Shown here in pieces: positions 1 to 12,337 of a stretch of DNA of 64,000 nucleotides. The DNA is taken from positions 20,822,256-20,886,255 of the forward strand of contig NC_135357.1 in assembly GCF_051622035.1 (NCBI RefSeq). Direction: 5' to 3'. The stretch comes from Arctopsyche grandis (Eukaryota > Arthropoda > Insecta > Trichoptera > Hydropsychidae). The notes under the pieces were generated by a model. It did no database searches, was not told where the DNA came from, and worked only from the letters and a program-made list of their open reading frames with translations. Every line of letters begins with the position of its first letter. Position 1 is the stretch's first letter. The translations under genes and the position numbers were made by a program.

Positions 1-1075
1 CACCGTAGGACCTACGGTGAAACTATTATGAAGCGAGTATATCCTTCTTGTATTGATGATTCCACAATGGAAGAAACTCTTTTAGATTAGGATGAAGATT
101 TAACAATTGTGTGTTTGACGATGAATGAAGAATTAAATAAGGAGTTATCAAAGACAAATATACAAAATAACATAAATAAAAATAACCTCGACTTTAAAAC
201 GAAATTAAAATATACATGCTGACAAGAGAAAAAACCGATAATTTAAAAAAAATGTTTTCGTCCCTTTTAACAATAAAACCGACTTTGACCGAAACTGAAA
301 GAGTTTTTTCCATTGTTGGAAATTTTTGTACCAAATCTAGAAATAGGCTTTCGGATTCTCATTTAAATATTTTAGTATTCTCAAAAAGCTACTTTAAATA
401 AGTTTTTTTTTTATAATTACATTTTTTCCAGTTAATAGATATATTATTTTTATTTATTAAAAAATCAACGGACAACAGGATGTAGATATGTATAGAAAAC
501 AAATAGTAAATATATAATATATGTAACATCCGAGTCCAATAACAGATTTTTACAGAGATTATAAAAAAAATGAAAAAGACAAATATAAGGAAAACAAATG
601 AAAAAGAAAAGAATAAAGGCTATAACATGACAAAATAGAACATTGCATAAATAAACTATAGTATTTAAATATTGGAAAAAGGTTATTAAATAGAATATAA
701 GAAGAAATTGAAATTTACAAATATAAAACAAATGAAAAAGGTAAATACAAAATAAACAAATGAAAAGGAAAAGAATGAAAGCTATAACATGATTAAATAG
801 GACATTACATAACTAAAATAAAGTATAAAAATATTGGAAATATTGGAAAAAGGTTATAAAATAGAATAGGAGATGAAATGAATGAAGATATTATGTATTG
901 TTTACATTTTTTATATTTTGTAAATAAATAAATATTTTTTTTATTGATAAAAAATATATTTAATTGAAAAAAAAATTTTTTACACGTGTCCGGGGATCCC
1001 GGGAATCCCGGGAACGATTCCGGACTCCGTCCCGTGTCCCGGGAATTGAAAAAGTCCGGGAATACAGAAACCCTA
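1..1075 (+). mobile_element. hAT transposon, right part (left end cut by window)
   Basis: The right end is a GC-rich terminal segment (about 985-1,075) reading into CAGAAACCCTA. A second copy in opposite orientation starts near 36,057 with the same terminal sequence. Both copies share a decayed transposase 3' end; this copy's coding remnant is at 216-401. The interior at 420-980 is AT-rich and non-coding. The left terminus lies outside the window, so the target duplication cannot be checked. Confidence 0.7.
216..401 (+). pseudogene. hAT transposase C-terminal dimerisation-domain remnant
   Basis: The 61-codon reading frame contains LTIKPTLTETERVFSIVGNF followed by TKSRNRLSDSHLNILVF. This is the signature of the hAT family C-terminal dimerisation domain: a T-x-x-E-R-x-F-S core, then a basic R-N-R-L helix. 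In an intact transposase of more than 500 residues this domain closes the catalytic fold. Upstream frames contain stops, for example the TAG at 88-90, so the gene is dead. It belongs to the element at 1-1,075. The same residues occur, frameshifted, in the copy at 36,057-36,790. Confidence 0.75.
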
Positions 1076-1887
1076 ATGTACATACATATTTTTATACTAT
1101 TTTGTATATGTATACATAGGTACGTATAATAAAACTCAGATATTATTACTACAGTTAAAAGACATTTCGGGAGACACTATAATATACATAGTTATACCAA
1201 TAACCACTACTTGACATTAAAAATTTTATTGAAAAATTTGGTACAGTACTGTAACTTATTTATGTATGTACTTGTAACTTATTCTTTAATAACATTTAAC
1301 ATAATATAATTAATCTTTCATACATATTATATTAATGTATCTATGTACTTATAGACAGGCTTGTTATGTGTGTAATCTAAATGTCATTGAATTAACAAAT
1401 ATACATTTATAGAATTTACAAATATACATATACATATGTATATGTATTTTACATACAATACAATGTATGGTATGGTTTAATAGCGAGATTTTGATTAATA
1501 CATTTGATTAAAATTCCATCAGGCTAGGTCGCTTTTATTAACGTCTCTAAGGTCGCCTTACAATTAGTAATATACCGCATATTGTTGATGAAATTTTACC
1601 ACAGCCGAGCAGGAAATGGCAGCGAGATTAATCAGACCTCAGATAATCGGGTTAATTTTTATCGAACTAGATAATTAATTAATTACGAAACATCACGATC
1701 ACCTTTGTGTGCTATATATAGGTATATCGTGATGAATACAGCAAGCTTAGAAATCCACTAAATGACAAACTATTGTATATACGTATTTCTTATGACACGA
1801 CATGAATTATTCATGGTATTAACGTGTGCGTGCGTGTTCAAAGATACATGTGTACATACATATGTACATACGTTGTATACTGTAGAC
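1076..1887. other. Intergenic, non-coding
   Basis: No coding signal. The part at 1,480-1,760 is less repetitive than its surroundings and carries TAATTAATTA-like homeodomain-type sites. It looks like unique non-coding DNA. Function is unknown. Confidence 0.4.
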
Positions 1888-2288
1888 CAGCGTTTCTCAA
1901 CCTGGGTCCACATTGCTCCCCTTGGGAGGCACAGACCCTCTCAAGGGAGACACAAACCAAAATTTTACTTTTGGGGAGGCATAACGAGCTCTAGGTGTGG
2001 CACTTTCAGAAAATAATTATAAAAAGTTTATATGAAAATAATATCGAAGAAGAGCTCAAATTTTTTATTCGTCATCAAACTGAATATACGTTTGCATTTC
2101 GGAAAATATACTGGGGCTGCTTTGATGTTTAGCAAATATCGAAGATTTATCGCATATCTGAAGAAATATGTGCCAAATATTTTTTAAATAAGGTTGAAAA
2201 GGCATTAACATTTTAATAAAAACATTAAATTTCATTCAATCAAGCCTACTTCGAGATCGCCTTTTTCGACAAATATGTGAGGACGATT

Positions 2289-3239
2289 TTGTTAGTAGCG
2301 TACAAAATATCGAAATAAAAATTAAATTTAAAAATTGAAATTAAATATCAAAATTAAAACTATTATTATTATATTAAAATTAAATTCAAATATCAAAACA
2401 AAATTATAATCAATATATTAAAATTAAAATAAAATATTGAAAGTTAAAACAGAACATGCCCAATTTAAATAAATTTTCGAGATTGACCTAAAATTAGATC
2501 ATCAACAATCACACACAGGTAATCCTCGACTTTTGTTTGTCGAAGATGTTTTGAGTTACGAAGATACGCACTAAGATCGAAAAAAAAAATCAAATTATTA
2601 TTTTTACTTCCCCGTAATGCGAAGTTACTGAGAATATCTCATGTATTAGTATGGGTGACCGAGCGATGGTCGCAAACCGGTGCGTTGTCGGTATATCAAT
2701 CGAAATTTTTTTAGTCTTCAATTGTTTCTCTCGTCGAAATAAATCAATTAATTAAATCATTTCAGAGGTAAAATTTATCAGATAATGTCTTCAATTGTTT
2801 CTCTCGTCGAAATAAATCAAATAATTAAATCCATCTCGGAGGTAAAATTTATCGGATAATGTGTGATTATTAATTTTATTTCGACGAAAGAAAAAAAAAC
2901 CCTTTGACAAATCACCGACATTTTTTTTTGTTAAATGTTTCCGATGGCCGAAACACAGTAGTATATCGTGACGACTTATAAGAAACAATAACAAGGTTTT
3001 TTTCGCTCGTAATCAGAGAAATTATAATATTTCTCTGGTTGTAATGCGTATCGTCGTAATTCAAAACATTGTTGTAATTCAAAACATCAACGATGATCTA
3101 ATTTTAGCTCAATCTCGCTCTTTAGCTTAATTTTGATATTTAATTTCAATTTTTTAATTTAATTTTTATTTCGATATTTTGTACGCTACTGGTTTTAAAA
3201 GTTGGCCCAAAATCGTCGTTGGTTTGGTGCGTACGGACC
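2289..3239. mobile_element. Non-autonomous palindromic DNA element, nested copy
   Basis: This copy matches a second one at 47,784-48,799. The right end carries AATCGTCGTTGGTTTGGTGC and GTACGGACC, which is the terminal repeat of that copy. The left terminal repeat is missing here: the copy begins at the inner GTAGCGTACAAAATATCG. Inside is a direct duplication of about 66-90 bp (about 2,713 and 2,788) containing CAATTGTTTCTCTCGTCGAA. No protein is encoded. It interrupts the hAT transposase after RQICEDD, so it is younger than the hAT. Confidence 0.7.
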
Positions 3240-3578
3240 ATTAATCGTGTTGTTATACTTTGGAACAGTATTGTGTCATTAATGAGTGACAATCGATTTA
3301 GGGAAGAATTGGTTGGTGCAAAATGCGATATATTGTATTTCTTTATCAGATATATTTGAGAAATTTAATCTCGTAAAAATTAAAAATATAATTATTGTTT
3401 TTTTTTTTGGAAAGCTCAATCTTTTCAAAATTAATATTGGACGACGCGAGTCAACACAATATCTATCATTGGCAATTATTTTTAATGAAATACATGATGT
3501 TTATATATATGTATGTACATACATATATTGAATATTTGAAGCAGCTTCATGAGGATATGCAAGATAGATTTAATGATA

Positions 3579-3767
3579 CAGGTTTTCCACCTTAAATTCA
3601 ATATTTTACATTTCAAATTTAATATTTTTTCATTTCAAATTCAATATTGGAATTAAATGTGGAGTGCTCAATGATTTCATGCTACATAATTACATCAATA
3701 TTCATTGCCGCAATCAATAAATATTTAATTTGAAATGGAAAATATTGAATTTGAGGTAGAAAACCTG
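3579..3767. mobile_element. Fold-back MITE with TA target duplication, nested in hAT
   Basis: The ends CAGGTTTTCCACC and GGTAGAAAACCTG are inverted repeats, and the inner arms continue with AAATTCAATATTTT and its complement. TA flanks both sides (3,577-3,578 and 3,768-3,769), as in Tc1/mariner-type elements. It sits inside the hAT transposase between RFNDT and SNIPNWVI, so it is a later insertion. Confidence 0.75.
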
Positions 3768-3934
3768 TATTATAAATCAAATATTCCCAATTGGGTGATT
3801 GCAAGAAAGTCTGATAGATCTTCAAAATAATATGAATGCACAAGTAGTTTTTAGTTAGTTATTTAAACTAAATAACGATAATTTTTGGATAAACACTGGA
3901 ATAGTGAGTATATTTCTCATAGCTTTGGGAGAAG

Positions 3935-4087
3935 GCAAGTTTATATGTCACTGCATTTCCTACATCTTATCTCGTCGAATCTGGATTTAGTCGAGTTATG
4001 CATCTCCTCTCAAAAGCTCGTAACCGTCTTGATGTAAAAAGAGGCGATCTCCGTATGTCACTAAGAACACTTGAGCCAGATATGTAG
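3935..4087 (+). pseudogene. hAT transposase C-terminus (ZBED5/SCAND3-like group)
   Basis: Fifty in-frame codons to a TAG stop include SYLVESGFSRVMHLLSKARN and then RLDVKRGDLRMSLR. The string TSYLVESGFS-x-V with a following R-N-R-L-D helix is typical of the hAT dimerisation domain seen in ZBED5/FAM200/SCAND3-like transposases. This is the 3' end of the transposase of the element at 1,888-4,181. The upstream frame is interrupted by nested insertions and stops, so no functional protein is expected. Confidence 0.8.
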
Positions 4088-4181
4088 ATTTTAATATGTA
4101 ATTTTTTTCGAAAAAATATGGTGGGAGAAAAATATTAAACGCAAAAGAAGGCCACGGTCCAAAAAAGGTTGAGAAACGCTG

Positions 4182-5127
4182 CTGTAGAATGTAGGCGTTC
4201 GCAATATACAGGAACAAAGCCTTCAGTTTTGGAGACCTTTTATACCTACGTCAAATTAACAAAGAGTTTCAATTGAAAAGCTCTATAAATATTTTATACA
4301 CATATTTCGAAAAGACATATTTTATTTACTCCAACATAAGATATGTACATATGTACAATTTATAAAATGATGATGCAAAAGGGAAACAAAAAAAGGACAG
4401 ATAAAAGTCATAAAATCGACAGCACTAAAGCATTCACATGTAAATATGTACAAACTGCCAACACTGTTTATTGGTCTACCGCAATAAAAAATTTCATATG
4501 GGATTCGCCATTATTATTTTACAAGCCATTATTATATTTTAAGATGATCCGTTATACTGTTCGAGATGTCAATTTTTGATATTGAATAGAACCATACGAA
4601 ATTTGATTAATTACCAATGAAATATTGATTAATTATTGTCGGTTAAACAATCATTATTTTAATTAATTATTTTCATAATTACAACGTAATGTCTTGATTT
4701 ATTCTACGCCGTGTGAATTCCCTATTAGCGGGTGTCAAAAAAAAGTAAATAAATGTTTGCGGGCTCCTTGCTTTCACAAATTTTCGTGTGAAATGAATGG
4801 TTTTAGCTATTAAATATACATTTATATACGTATGTATTTAAATAATTGTCAAATGAAAAAAATAGACAAGAAGACTCAATGCAAACATCCAGTTACATAT
4901 ATATAAATTAATATAAATACATATATGTATATTCGGAAATACATACATATGTATGTAAGTATGATATTTTCGGCCAACTTTATCTTTGATTTGAAATTAA
5001 TGATAGACTCAGCAGCTCTTTTGAATAGCGGATCAAAAAGAACGTAGGGTGACGATTCATTCGACTAATCTATACACACTAGCGGCTAGTGACTAGCCGA
5101 TAAAACATTGTCTTCTAAATTCATAAC
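4182..5127. other. Intergenic, non-coding
   Basis: No coding signal. The stretch at 4,590-4,700 is dense in TTAATTA/TAATTAAT motifs that homeodomain proteins bind, which is also what AT-rich DNA gives by chance. Short ATGTACATATG-type palindromes are scattered through it. Confidence 0.35.
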
Positions 5128-5224
5128 CAGACTTAAGCGGCCAGGACCCACAAAAAATAGTTCATAAGTAGGACAATAGTAAATCTTTTTTTGTGGGCTA
5201 AAGCATCCTGGCCGCCTAAGTCTG
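5128..5224. mobile_element. 97-bp hAT-type MITE
   Basis: The left end CAGACTTAAGCGGCCAGGA and the right end TCCTGGCCGCCTAAGTCTG are inverted repeats with one mismatch. The flanks TTCATAAC (5,120-5,127) and ATCATAAC (5,225-5,232) are an 8-bp target duplication with one change. Confidence 0.8.
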
Positions 5225-5457
5225 ATCATAACAATCCAACTAACATAAAATTGAAATTAATATATTTCGGTACTGCCATTATAAACTCCGATGATGTTTA
5301 GAAAGCAAACATAAAAGACAACAACGATGAAACAAATGTACATACATACATATGAATGCATATGTATTTGTAAAATAGCACCTCGGGTATTTCCTTTTAT
5401 TAATCTGTTCACAGGGGACAAAATACGATCTATGTATATTGTACAAGGTATGGTGAT

Positions 5458-6453
5458 TAGAGTTTCCAATTATTCGACTTCATCAACTATTCGAATATCG
5501 AATATTCGAATATATTCGAATAGTTGTGACCAACTATGAAATTAAACATTATATCCTGTAAAATATTATATACTATGTAACCCATTTTTTATATTACAAA
5601 TAAAAAAAAAAGTTTTAAACAATAGAAAACAGTGTGAAATATTAATTCAAAATAATTAAAATGAGTGGGGTCCACATACATTAAAAAAAAAGTAAATTTA
5701 TCGTCACACATAAACATTATTTTAAAATTTAATCTCGCCCTTAATTTTGTTTTTATTATTGCTGCTGTGGAGAACACTCTTTCAGTAGCAGTGGACGTTG
5801 GCTTAATTGTTAATAAAAATTTTTGAAGGATATCTAAAGCTTCGGTTCGTTTTTTAAAGTTATCCAAGTACTTGAAATTTTTTTTTAACCTTTTAGAATT
5901 ATCTTGGAATTTGAATAACGTTCTTTTATAACGTGCACGCGTGTTCAATCAATTTATTAGATTTGAGAAAAATATCCGGATCGATAATGTGTCGCTACGA
6001 ACTCCGAAACACAACTGAAGTTCAAAACAAAATAAATGTAACGAAATATATTTGCTTATCCATAAAAATTGCATTCCCGCTTCAGACTGTATTTTCGTTT
6101 CCGTTTCAAATAAACGCTGCAATAAGTTCTCTTTCATAAAATACATAAGTTCAATTTCTAAAGCGAGGAATTCCAATGTCAAGTTCTACGATTCCATTGC
6201 ACTGAGGCGATAAAATGACTGCGAGTCGACGTGTTTTTTATTTTACACAATACACTGTTGCGTTACACATTTCGAGTTAAAAATAAAATTGTATTATGTT
6301 AAAAAAAATTCTAAATTTGTAAAATATTTTATAAAAATATCATTAAAAAATTTCACGAATACTATTGGAATAATAGCTGAAATATTCGTATAACGAATAG
6401 TTCAAAATAGGCCGAATATATTCGAATATCGAATATTCGGATTGGAAACTCTA
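5458..6453 (-). mobile_element. hAT transposon, 1.0 kb, defective
   Basis: The 13-bp terminal inverted repeats TAGAGTTTCCAAT and ATTGGAAACTCTA are perfect. The flanking 8-bp target duplication ATGGTGAT is also perfect (5,450-5,457 and 6,454-6,461). Sub-terminal ATTCGAATAT-type repeats stand at both ends. A transposase remnant lies on the minus strand at 5,589-5,948. The exact duplication suggests a fairly recent insertion of an already deleted element. Confidence 0.92.
5589..5948 (-). pseudogene. hAT transposase C-terminal remnant
   Basis: The frame contains LQKFLLTIKPTSTATERVFS followed by a basic K-L-R-A-R-L-N segment, the hAT C-terminal dimerisation domain. It resembles the remnant at 216-401 (LTIKPT-x-TxTERVFS), so the two elements are related, but their terminal repeats differ. 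It is only about a fifth of the normal transposase length and lacks the catalytic domain. Non-functional. Confidence 0.75.
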
Positions 6454-6461
6454 ATGGTGAT

Positions 6462-8659
6462 ATTTATTTTAAATTGCGGTAATACATGAATGTACTTACA
6501 TATGTATGTACATACGTAGGTAGTTATGAACAAGAAAGCCACCGAGCTTTCGCATGCAACAGGGGAGCATTAAAGCGCGCGCGGGTGGGCTTAATTTGAC
6601 TCAATGTTGACATATAAGCCCGAGTAAATATTATACGTCGGTATGCATACACACATACATACATGTATTAGGGTGTGTACTATTAATTATAGTTAACATT
6701 CGAAATACCATCATCGTCATAAGATAGAGTAATAAACGATGCTTATCCGACTCGATCTAACGACAATATCAGCACGCAACACTCGTTATTTTACTATTCA
6801 ATTAACGCTAGTGCACATAAAAACTCAATATGAAGCATACTATTATGTATGTATGTAGTTTGTATTGGAAGACGTTGTCGTCGAATATCTCTCCGTATTA
6901 TTTTCGGTATAAGATATTCTAGTAATTTTTTTTGTGCGTGATCTCACAAAATTGTCTATAGAATTATTTTCAGTTTTGGCTATTTTTTGTCTATTTTTAT
7001 TTTATTTCATTTCAATTTGATACAATTTATCAAGATGTGTAATACAACATTATTTCAGATTGTTGCATTGATTTTAGAGTTAAGCTTCAGACCCGAATAA
7101 ATTGTAATGGGGCTTCTCAAATTCTCGACTTCAAGTTTAAGTTTCCGAGTATTAATTTGTTTAAACGTCTGAAGTATTTAAATATATCAAAGGTTTTTCT
7201 ATTTATAGGTGAAATTTTCCATTGAAATATATGTATGTAAATAGCAAATTAAGTAAAGAATTATGAATACTACACGAATAAATTCAATATTATGTTCTAA
7301 TTTGTTTTAAGTGAAATACTTATCGAAATATTCACTTTCATAAAAGTAATGTACACTCATTATAAATACATACATATATATTACGAATAAACAAATCATT
7401 CAACTTAACATAAATGTATTCAATATTAAATAAATTATCCCAACATTAAATAAATATTTCCAACATTCAACAAATTTATTGCACACGAGAAAAACTATTA
7501 TAACTATAATTCATTATATTTCAGTAACTTTTTATTTGTTTATATTTAATTTTTTAAATTTGTTTATATTTTTGGAAAGTTTTTATTATTTAAGGTGTAC
7601 CAAGTGAATATTTTATTTATTTAAATTGGCACACATTCAGAAAAAAATATAAAAGAAAGCAGTACAGTTAGACAAAAAACATACAAATATAAATGAAAAT
7701 ATTATATTCCAAGTAGGTACAGTGAGTACCACATGGTAATATAAAGAAAACAAAAAATAAAAATTACAAAAACATTAAAAATAATAAATAATGAATGCCA
7801 ATGAAATATTGAATGAAATGAAAGCAAATCAACCACATGTTTTATATATTTAAAATAAATAGTACCCATATATTTTAAGGTTAAAAGTATTCGAAATAAA
7901 GTTACGGTGTACCAAGTGAATAGTATAATATCCAATTTAAAGTGAAAAGTAGCTAAATTTAAGTTCATTATACTTAGTGAATACTATCTAATATAAAGTT
8001 CAACTATACATTCCCCATCGAAAAAAATGAAAAAATGTATGTATAAATATTGATATAAAATTAATATCCTGTTCAAATCAAATTATTGAATCAGTCTACA
8101 GACTCGTTGTTATATGTTTCAGCATGTAAAATAAAATTAATATATTCATAATTTATTTTAAAAGAATACCAAAGGAGACAAGTTTATCGATTTCAATGTC
8201 GAGAAATATAGACGTTTGTGGGTTCACGTAGACTACGGTAACGTAAACGTTTCGTAGACTTTCCATGTGCTTTTTACGATTACGTTTCACGTGTTTCCGT
8301 AGTATCTACGCACAGAAGCATGCAAACAGACACACACACACACACACAGACACAAAGATTTGTAAATATAGCCCGATGAAGTTCCAAAATACTTACATGA
8401 TTTGAAAAATATGTCTGTATAGAGATATGATTGATTTAAAACATAGAAATAGTTTATATGTAGAATCTTTCATCGGTGAGGACATCGAAGTCATATACGC
8501 CAAGTTCAAAAAGTGTACCGTAGATAAACTTCAACGAATAAAATTAAAAAACAACAATTTTTTTTATGTGTTTGATATGAAAAGTTATAGCGTGCTGTTG
8601 CTTAAGCCGTTTTTGCGTTTATTTATTTACGTTTCTAAAAAATATCAATAAACGTATAT
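6462..8659. other. Intergenic AT-rich DNA
   Basis: No convincing coding signal. The phrase GGTGTACCAAGTGAATA occurs twice (about 7,592 and 7,904), hinting at an old local duplication. A CA microsatellite lies near 8,330. A 74-codon frame at 8,427-8,651 has no recognisable domain and is probably chance. Confidence 0.35.
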
Positions 8660-8689
8660 TATTTATAAATGAACGTATATAAATAAAAT

Positions 8690-8965
8690 ATGTAGCGATT
8701 TTAGCGGTACTGCGAAGCGAATGAAGCAACCGCCCAGTGCGAGGCTTCGGCCCCGACTGAGGCAATAAAATCCAGTCGTTCCAGGGCTGGGTTTTACCAC
8801 CCCCAAAGTCCCACCCCATACACCTTTATGGAAGTCTCCCGGTCCACCTGGTTCCCCTCATCCCTCGCACCACCCGAAGTTCACAAATTCGACGGTGGCA
8901 CCGTTCAAAAATTCATATTAAAAATCAACCGACAATTCCCACAATTCACCCCCTCTGGAGTGACG
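8690..8965. other. GC-richer island of unknown origin
   Basis: This stretch is clearly richer in G and C than its AT-rich neighbours. It contains CCGCCCAGTGCGAGGCTTCG and CACCACCCGAAGTTCACAAA. Short frames on both strands have no recognisable domain. It is probably a transposon or retroelement fragment. Confidence 0.3.
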
Positions 8966-8999
8966 TCATCATCAAATGTGTCATGTCGTATATATGTAA

Positions 9000-10334
9000 C
9001 TTACACGATGTTTCTGTGAATTTATGCATGATGCTATACCGATGAGCGAATTAACGGGAACGTAACTGTGACGTAGATATTGTAAAGGTGCGTAGACGAT
9101 TTTCACTAATGAAACTTGACGCGGGCTTAGATAATTAAAACTTATTGAAAGTATCGATCTGATGTTTTTATGTTAGAACTGACACTATGCTTCTATACAA
9201 AAATTACGTAGATTAATTTATTATACCTCTACTAATCTTCCTAATTAATTTTTGTAAATTAATCAATATTTCACTTACTACATATGTACATTGTATGCAT
9301 GTTAATTTATTTAATTATTTATTAAACAACATTATTTTATTTTAATAAATTATTTTATTTTAACATGTCTGTATAAAATTTTTGTTTTAACAACAATTTT
9401 ATACAGACATGTAGTACATATATATTTTGAAGTCAACGAATCATTTGAAATTCTGAAAAATTAAATAATTTAATGGATACCCCGAAATTTATAATCCCCG
9501 TATTTCCTTAAGTAACATTTTCCATTAACATTTACATATAAATATTATATTAAAAATCATTCTAAATGCCAAATTCCCAATTTTAGTTCGCCCTTAAATT
9601 CAAAACATGATTTATATACAATATTTTTTACTGAAATATAAAAAAAACAATTTTTTATGTACCGAAGTCAATCCATCCGATACCTTGTTGAATTAAAGTT
9701 AAAATTAACAATACAATAACAATAAAAATAATAATACAATAACAATAATAATACAGCAATAACAGTAAAAATAATGTTTCAGTTTACTGTACATACATAC
9801 ATATAATCGAATAAGATTAAATTGAAATAACTTTTCCGAGAACATAATATGCGGAACGCGTTCTAAGGCACACCACACTTCAGAAAAAAATCATATTGTA
9901 ATATTAAAATGCAAAACAAGTACGGAAAGTATCGCATAGTTATTCTCGAACAAAAAATGTACTCCACATTTGTCTGCGATATGAGAATCTTGGTAAAGAT
10001 TGTGGATAACCGAGTTGCTTATGTGAATGTCGGTCGACGAGCTTTTCGCGTGCCGAAAAAAATAAGTTCGCCGTGTAAGTTTTCCGCGGTGGAAAACGCG
10101 AGATTTCCTCCACTGCGAACTTAATGCCAGTGATATTTAGTGAAAGTTCTAGAATTGATTATAGAACCCGTCTCATACTCTTCCAGTCGTACATTAATGG
10201 GAAAAATTTCGTTCATGGAAAATTCTCACAACGTATTTTGACATAAAAGAGTACTTCAAAACAAACTGGGTCATTTTTATATTCGCGCTCTGGCTGAAAT
10301 AAATATACATATGTACATACATATTATATCATAA
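9000..10334. other. Intergenic AT-rich DNA
   Basis: There is a trinucleotide-like AATAAC/AATAAT run at 9,705-9,775. A hairpin at about 9,364-9,410 has ACATGTCTGTATAAAATT and its inverted copy. A 71-codon frame at 9,909-10,124 is less AT-rich than its surroundings but has no known domain. No gene is supported. Confidence 0.35.
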
Positions 10335-10570
10335 TAGTTTGATGCCCGTTGAAAATTCAACGGGTGGTTTCGGAAAGAAATTGATATTTAATATGAAGTT
10401 AAAATACGAATAGTAATAATTAATCGGAATAGGAACTGAAACAGAAATCGGGTACCGGGAATCGGAACTGAAACAGGGATCGGAAATAGGAACAGAAACA
10501 GGAATCGGGATTCAGAACTGAAATAGGAATTGAGAATCGGAACTGAAAAAGAAACTGAGAATCAGAAATG
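10335..10570 (-). mobile_element. Helitron-like 3' end with inner minisatellite
   Basis: The hairpin CCCGTTGAAAATTCAACGGG at 10,345-10,364 corresponds to the 3' hairpin of the element ending at 13,665. On the minus strand it is followed by an eroded terminus. Then comes a degenerate repeat of about 22 bp built from CGGAACTGAAACAGGAATCG (about 10,430-10,570), shared with other elements in the window. Confidence 0.55.
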
Positions 10571-10689
10571 AAAAAAATAGAATAAAATAGATACAAAATG
10601 CATACAAAAGTTTAGTTTACAAAATATAATACTTTCCGTTTATAAACAATATTATTATAAACGGAATATTATTATTGCATATATAATAT

Positions 10690-10925
10690 ACGCATTATTA
10701 ACGTTGAATTAACGTTGAATATTATTATTAACATTAACGTTGAATATTATTATTACATATATAATATACGCATTATTAACGTTGAATTAACGTTGAATAT
10801 TATTATTAACATTAACGTTGAATATTATTATTACATATATAATATACGCATTATTAACGTTGAATTAACGTTGAATATTATTATTAACATTAACGTTGAA
10901 TATTATTATTACATATATAATATAC
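10690..10925. repeat. 78-bp tandem repeat, three copies
   Basis: The phrase ACGCATTATTAACGTTGAAT starts units at 10,690, 10,768 and 10,846, and a partial unit starts at 10,924: exact 78-bp spacing. Because 78 is divisible by three, a reading frame stays open across the array, but its Ile/Asn/Tyr repeat is a product of the period and not a gene. Confidence 0.95.
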
Positions 10926-10979
10926 GCATCTCATTGGTTGCGCCTCTTATACGGATCTCATTGGTTTCGCAAAGATAAA

Positions 10980-12337
10980 ACTTGCACGGATGAGACAAAG
11001 TTTACTGAGTAAATTAAATATAGCATTCTACTTCGTTATTACCTGCAGTATTCATTAACAGAGTTTTGCCTTTTTGTTTAAAACCCGTAATAAATTTCTT
11101 TTGGTGCTCTATTTTGCTCTGTTTCACGAAAATCTCATATGTATGCATATCAAATGTATGTACGTAGGTGCGTGTATTTTTTATCATTTGCTAATAAAAT
11201 ATACATATTATACAAGTACACCCAAAAAGTTTTTGCGGCGCTCTCTGTATATGTATCTCTGTTTTCTTTCAATATTTTATACGGCAAATGTTCCCAATGG
11301 AATTTTTGCGGCGGAATTCGAGGTGCCGTCTCTTATTGAAGGACATCACATATGTGCTCAAATTTTCATTTTAAATGAAAAATGCAAGTCAATACAAGAA
11401 AACATACCTACGTATAATAATTCAACCACCACACCCACCGACAAACTCATAAAGGTACCTGAGTTCTGCGCTAAAAGCTTTGCTTGTAATGAAATAAACT
11501 ACAGCTACACACCACAAAGCACGATGCATAATCTGTAGTATACATTCTCGTACTGTGCAAATGTACATCGTATGTCGTATGTACATATGTACATATCATA
11601 TTTATATGTGTGTGCGGCTAATGAACTGTCCCCGGACAGCCTGTTGAGCTTTTCTGGCGAACAAAAGCGAATTTTAAAATGCAGACGATAAGCTCTTTTG
11701 CACCGACATTGCTAAATCGCTATTAACTCCTCTCGCTCTCGACCGCCCCTTTGTGCCGAAAAACCTTTCACATAACGATATTAACGCTCTCTCGAATTTA
11801 CGTTAAATTTTAACGAGATCGGATCGCTAATGGCGCCGAGACTATCCCTCTTCTGTACGCCTCTTCCACTTATGTTGGAAAAAATTAAATGATTTTAAAA
11901 CGTCTGTCCGATGCAGATACAGCTGAATGGCTAAATGTGACGCGAAAACACGAGCTGGCTCGGTCAACAGATTTTAAGTAAAATTTATAAGTTCTATATA
12001 ATATTATACGTAAATAGGTACATACATATGTAGTAATTGGAAAATTTTATCTCGTTGACCCACATATATCGGGTTATGTCTAATCCATGATTTTATTTTA
12101 TTGTAATAAACTAGTGGCCTGATGCACACACTTGTGCACTCGGTAAAAGATCACAATTCGGATCACCGAAAGCCGCCATTTGATCGGCCGACATAAAAAA
12201 AAGAATTATTAATTATACATACACGCAGGCGCAAAGCCCACTCTTATGCCCACTGTGCTGCGTCTCTTTCCATGATATACGATTCCAAGGTGAGAAAGAA
12301 ACACGGTGCATGTTTAACAGCATGCACTTTTATTGTG
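10980..12337. other. Intergenic, partly unique DNA
   Basis: A 154-codon frame at 11,074-11,538 has no domain, no homologous look and low-complexity composition; it is probably chance. The part at 11,620-11,960 is GC-richer and non-repetitive and could be a conserved non-coding element. The part at 12,110-12,330 holds GC-rich repeat-like DNA. Confidence 0.35.

Larger units (their letters stand above)
1888..4181 (+). mobile_element. hAT transposon, 2.3 kb, defective, with nested insertions
   Basis: The left end CAGCGTTTCTCAACC is matched in inverted orientation by GGTTGAGAAACGCTG at the right end, giving a perfect 15-bp terminal inverted repeat. The flanks are CTGTAGAC (1,880-1,887) and CTGTAGAA (4,182-4,189), an 8-bp target duplication with one change, which is the hAT hallmark. 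Transposase remnants lie on the plus strand around 2,040-2,290 (RDRLFRQICEDD), 3,540-3,580 (LHEDMQDRFNDT) and 3,935-4,087. The reading frame is broken by two younger insertions and by stops. Confidence 0.88.

Noticed and set aside
9909-10124. 71-codon frame, less AT-rich than its surroundings
   Set aside because: No domain, no neighbours, no splice or promoter signs; listed only as part of intergenic DNA.
10715-10978. 87-codon repeated frame
   Set aside because: Follows from the 78-bp tandem period being divisible by three.
11074-11538. 154-codon open frame on the plus strand
   Set aside because: No recognisable domain, low-complexity and Tyr/Cys-rich start, microsatellite-like DNA inside, no splice support. 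Probably chance.
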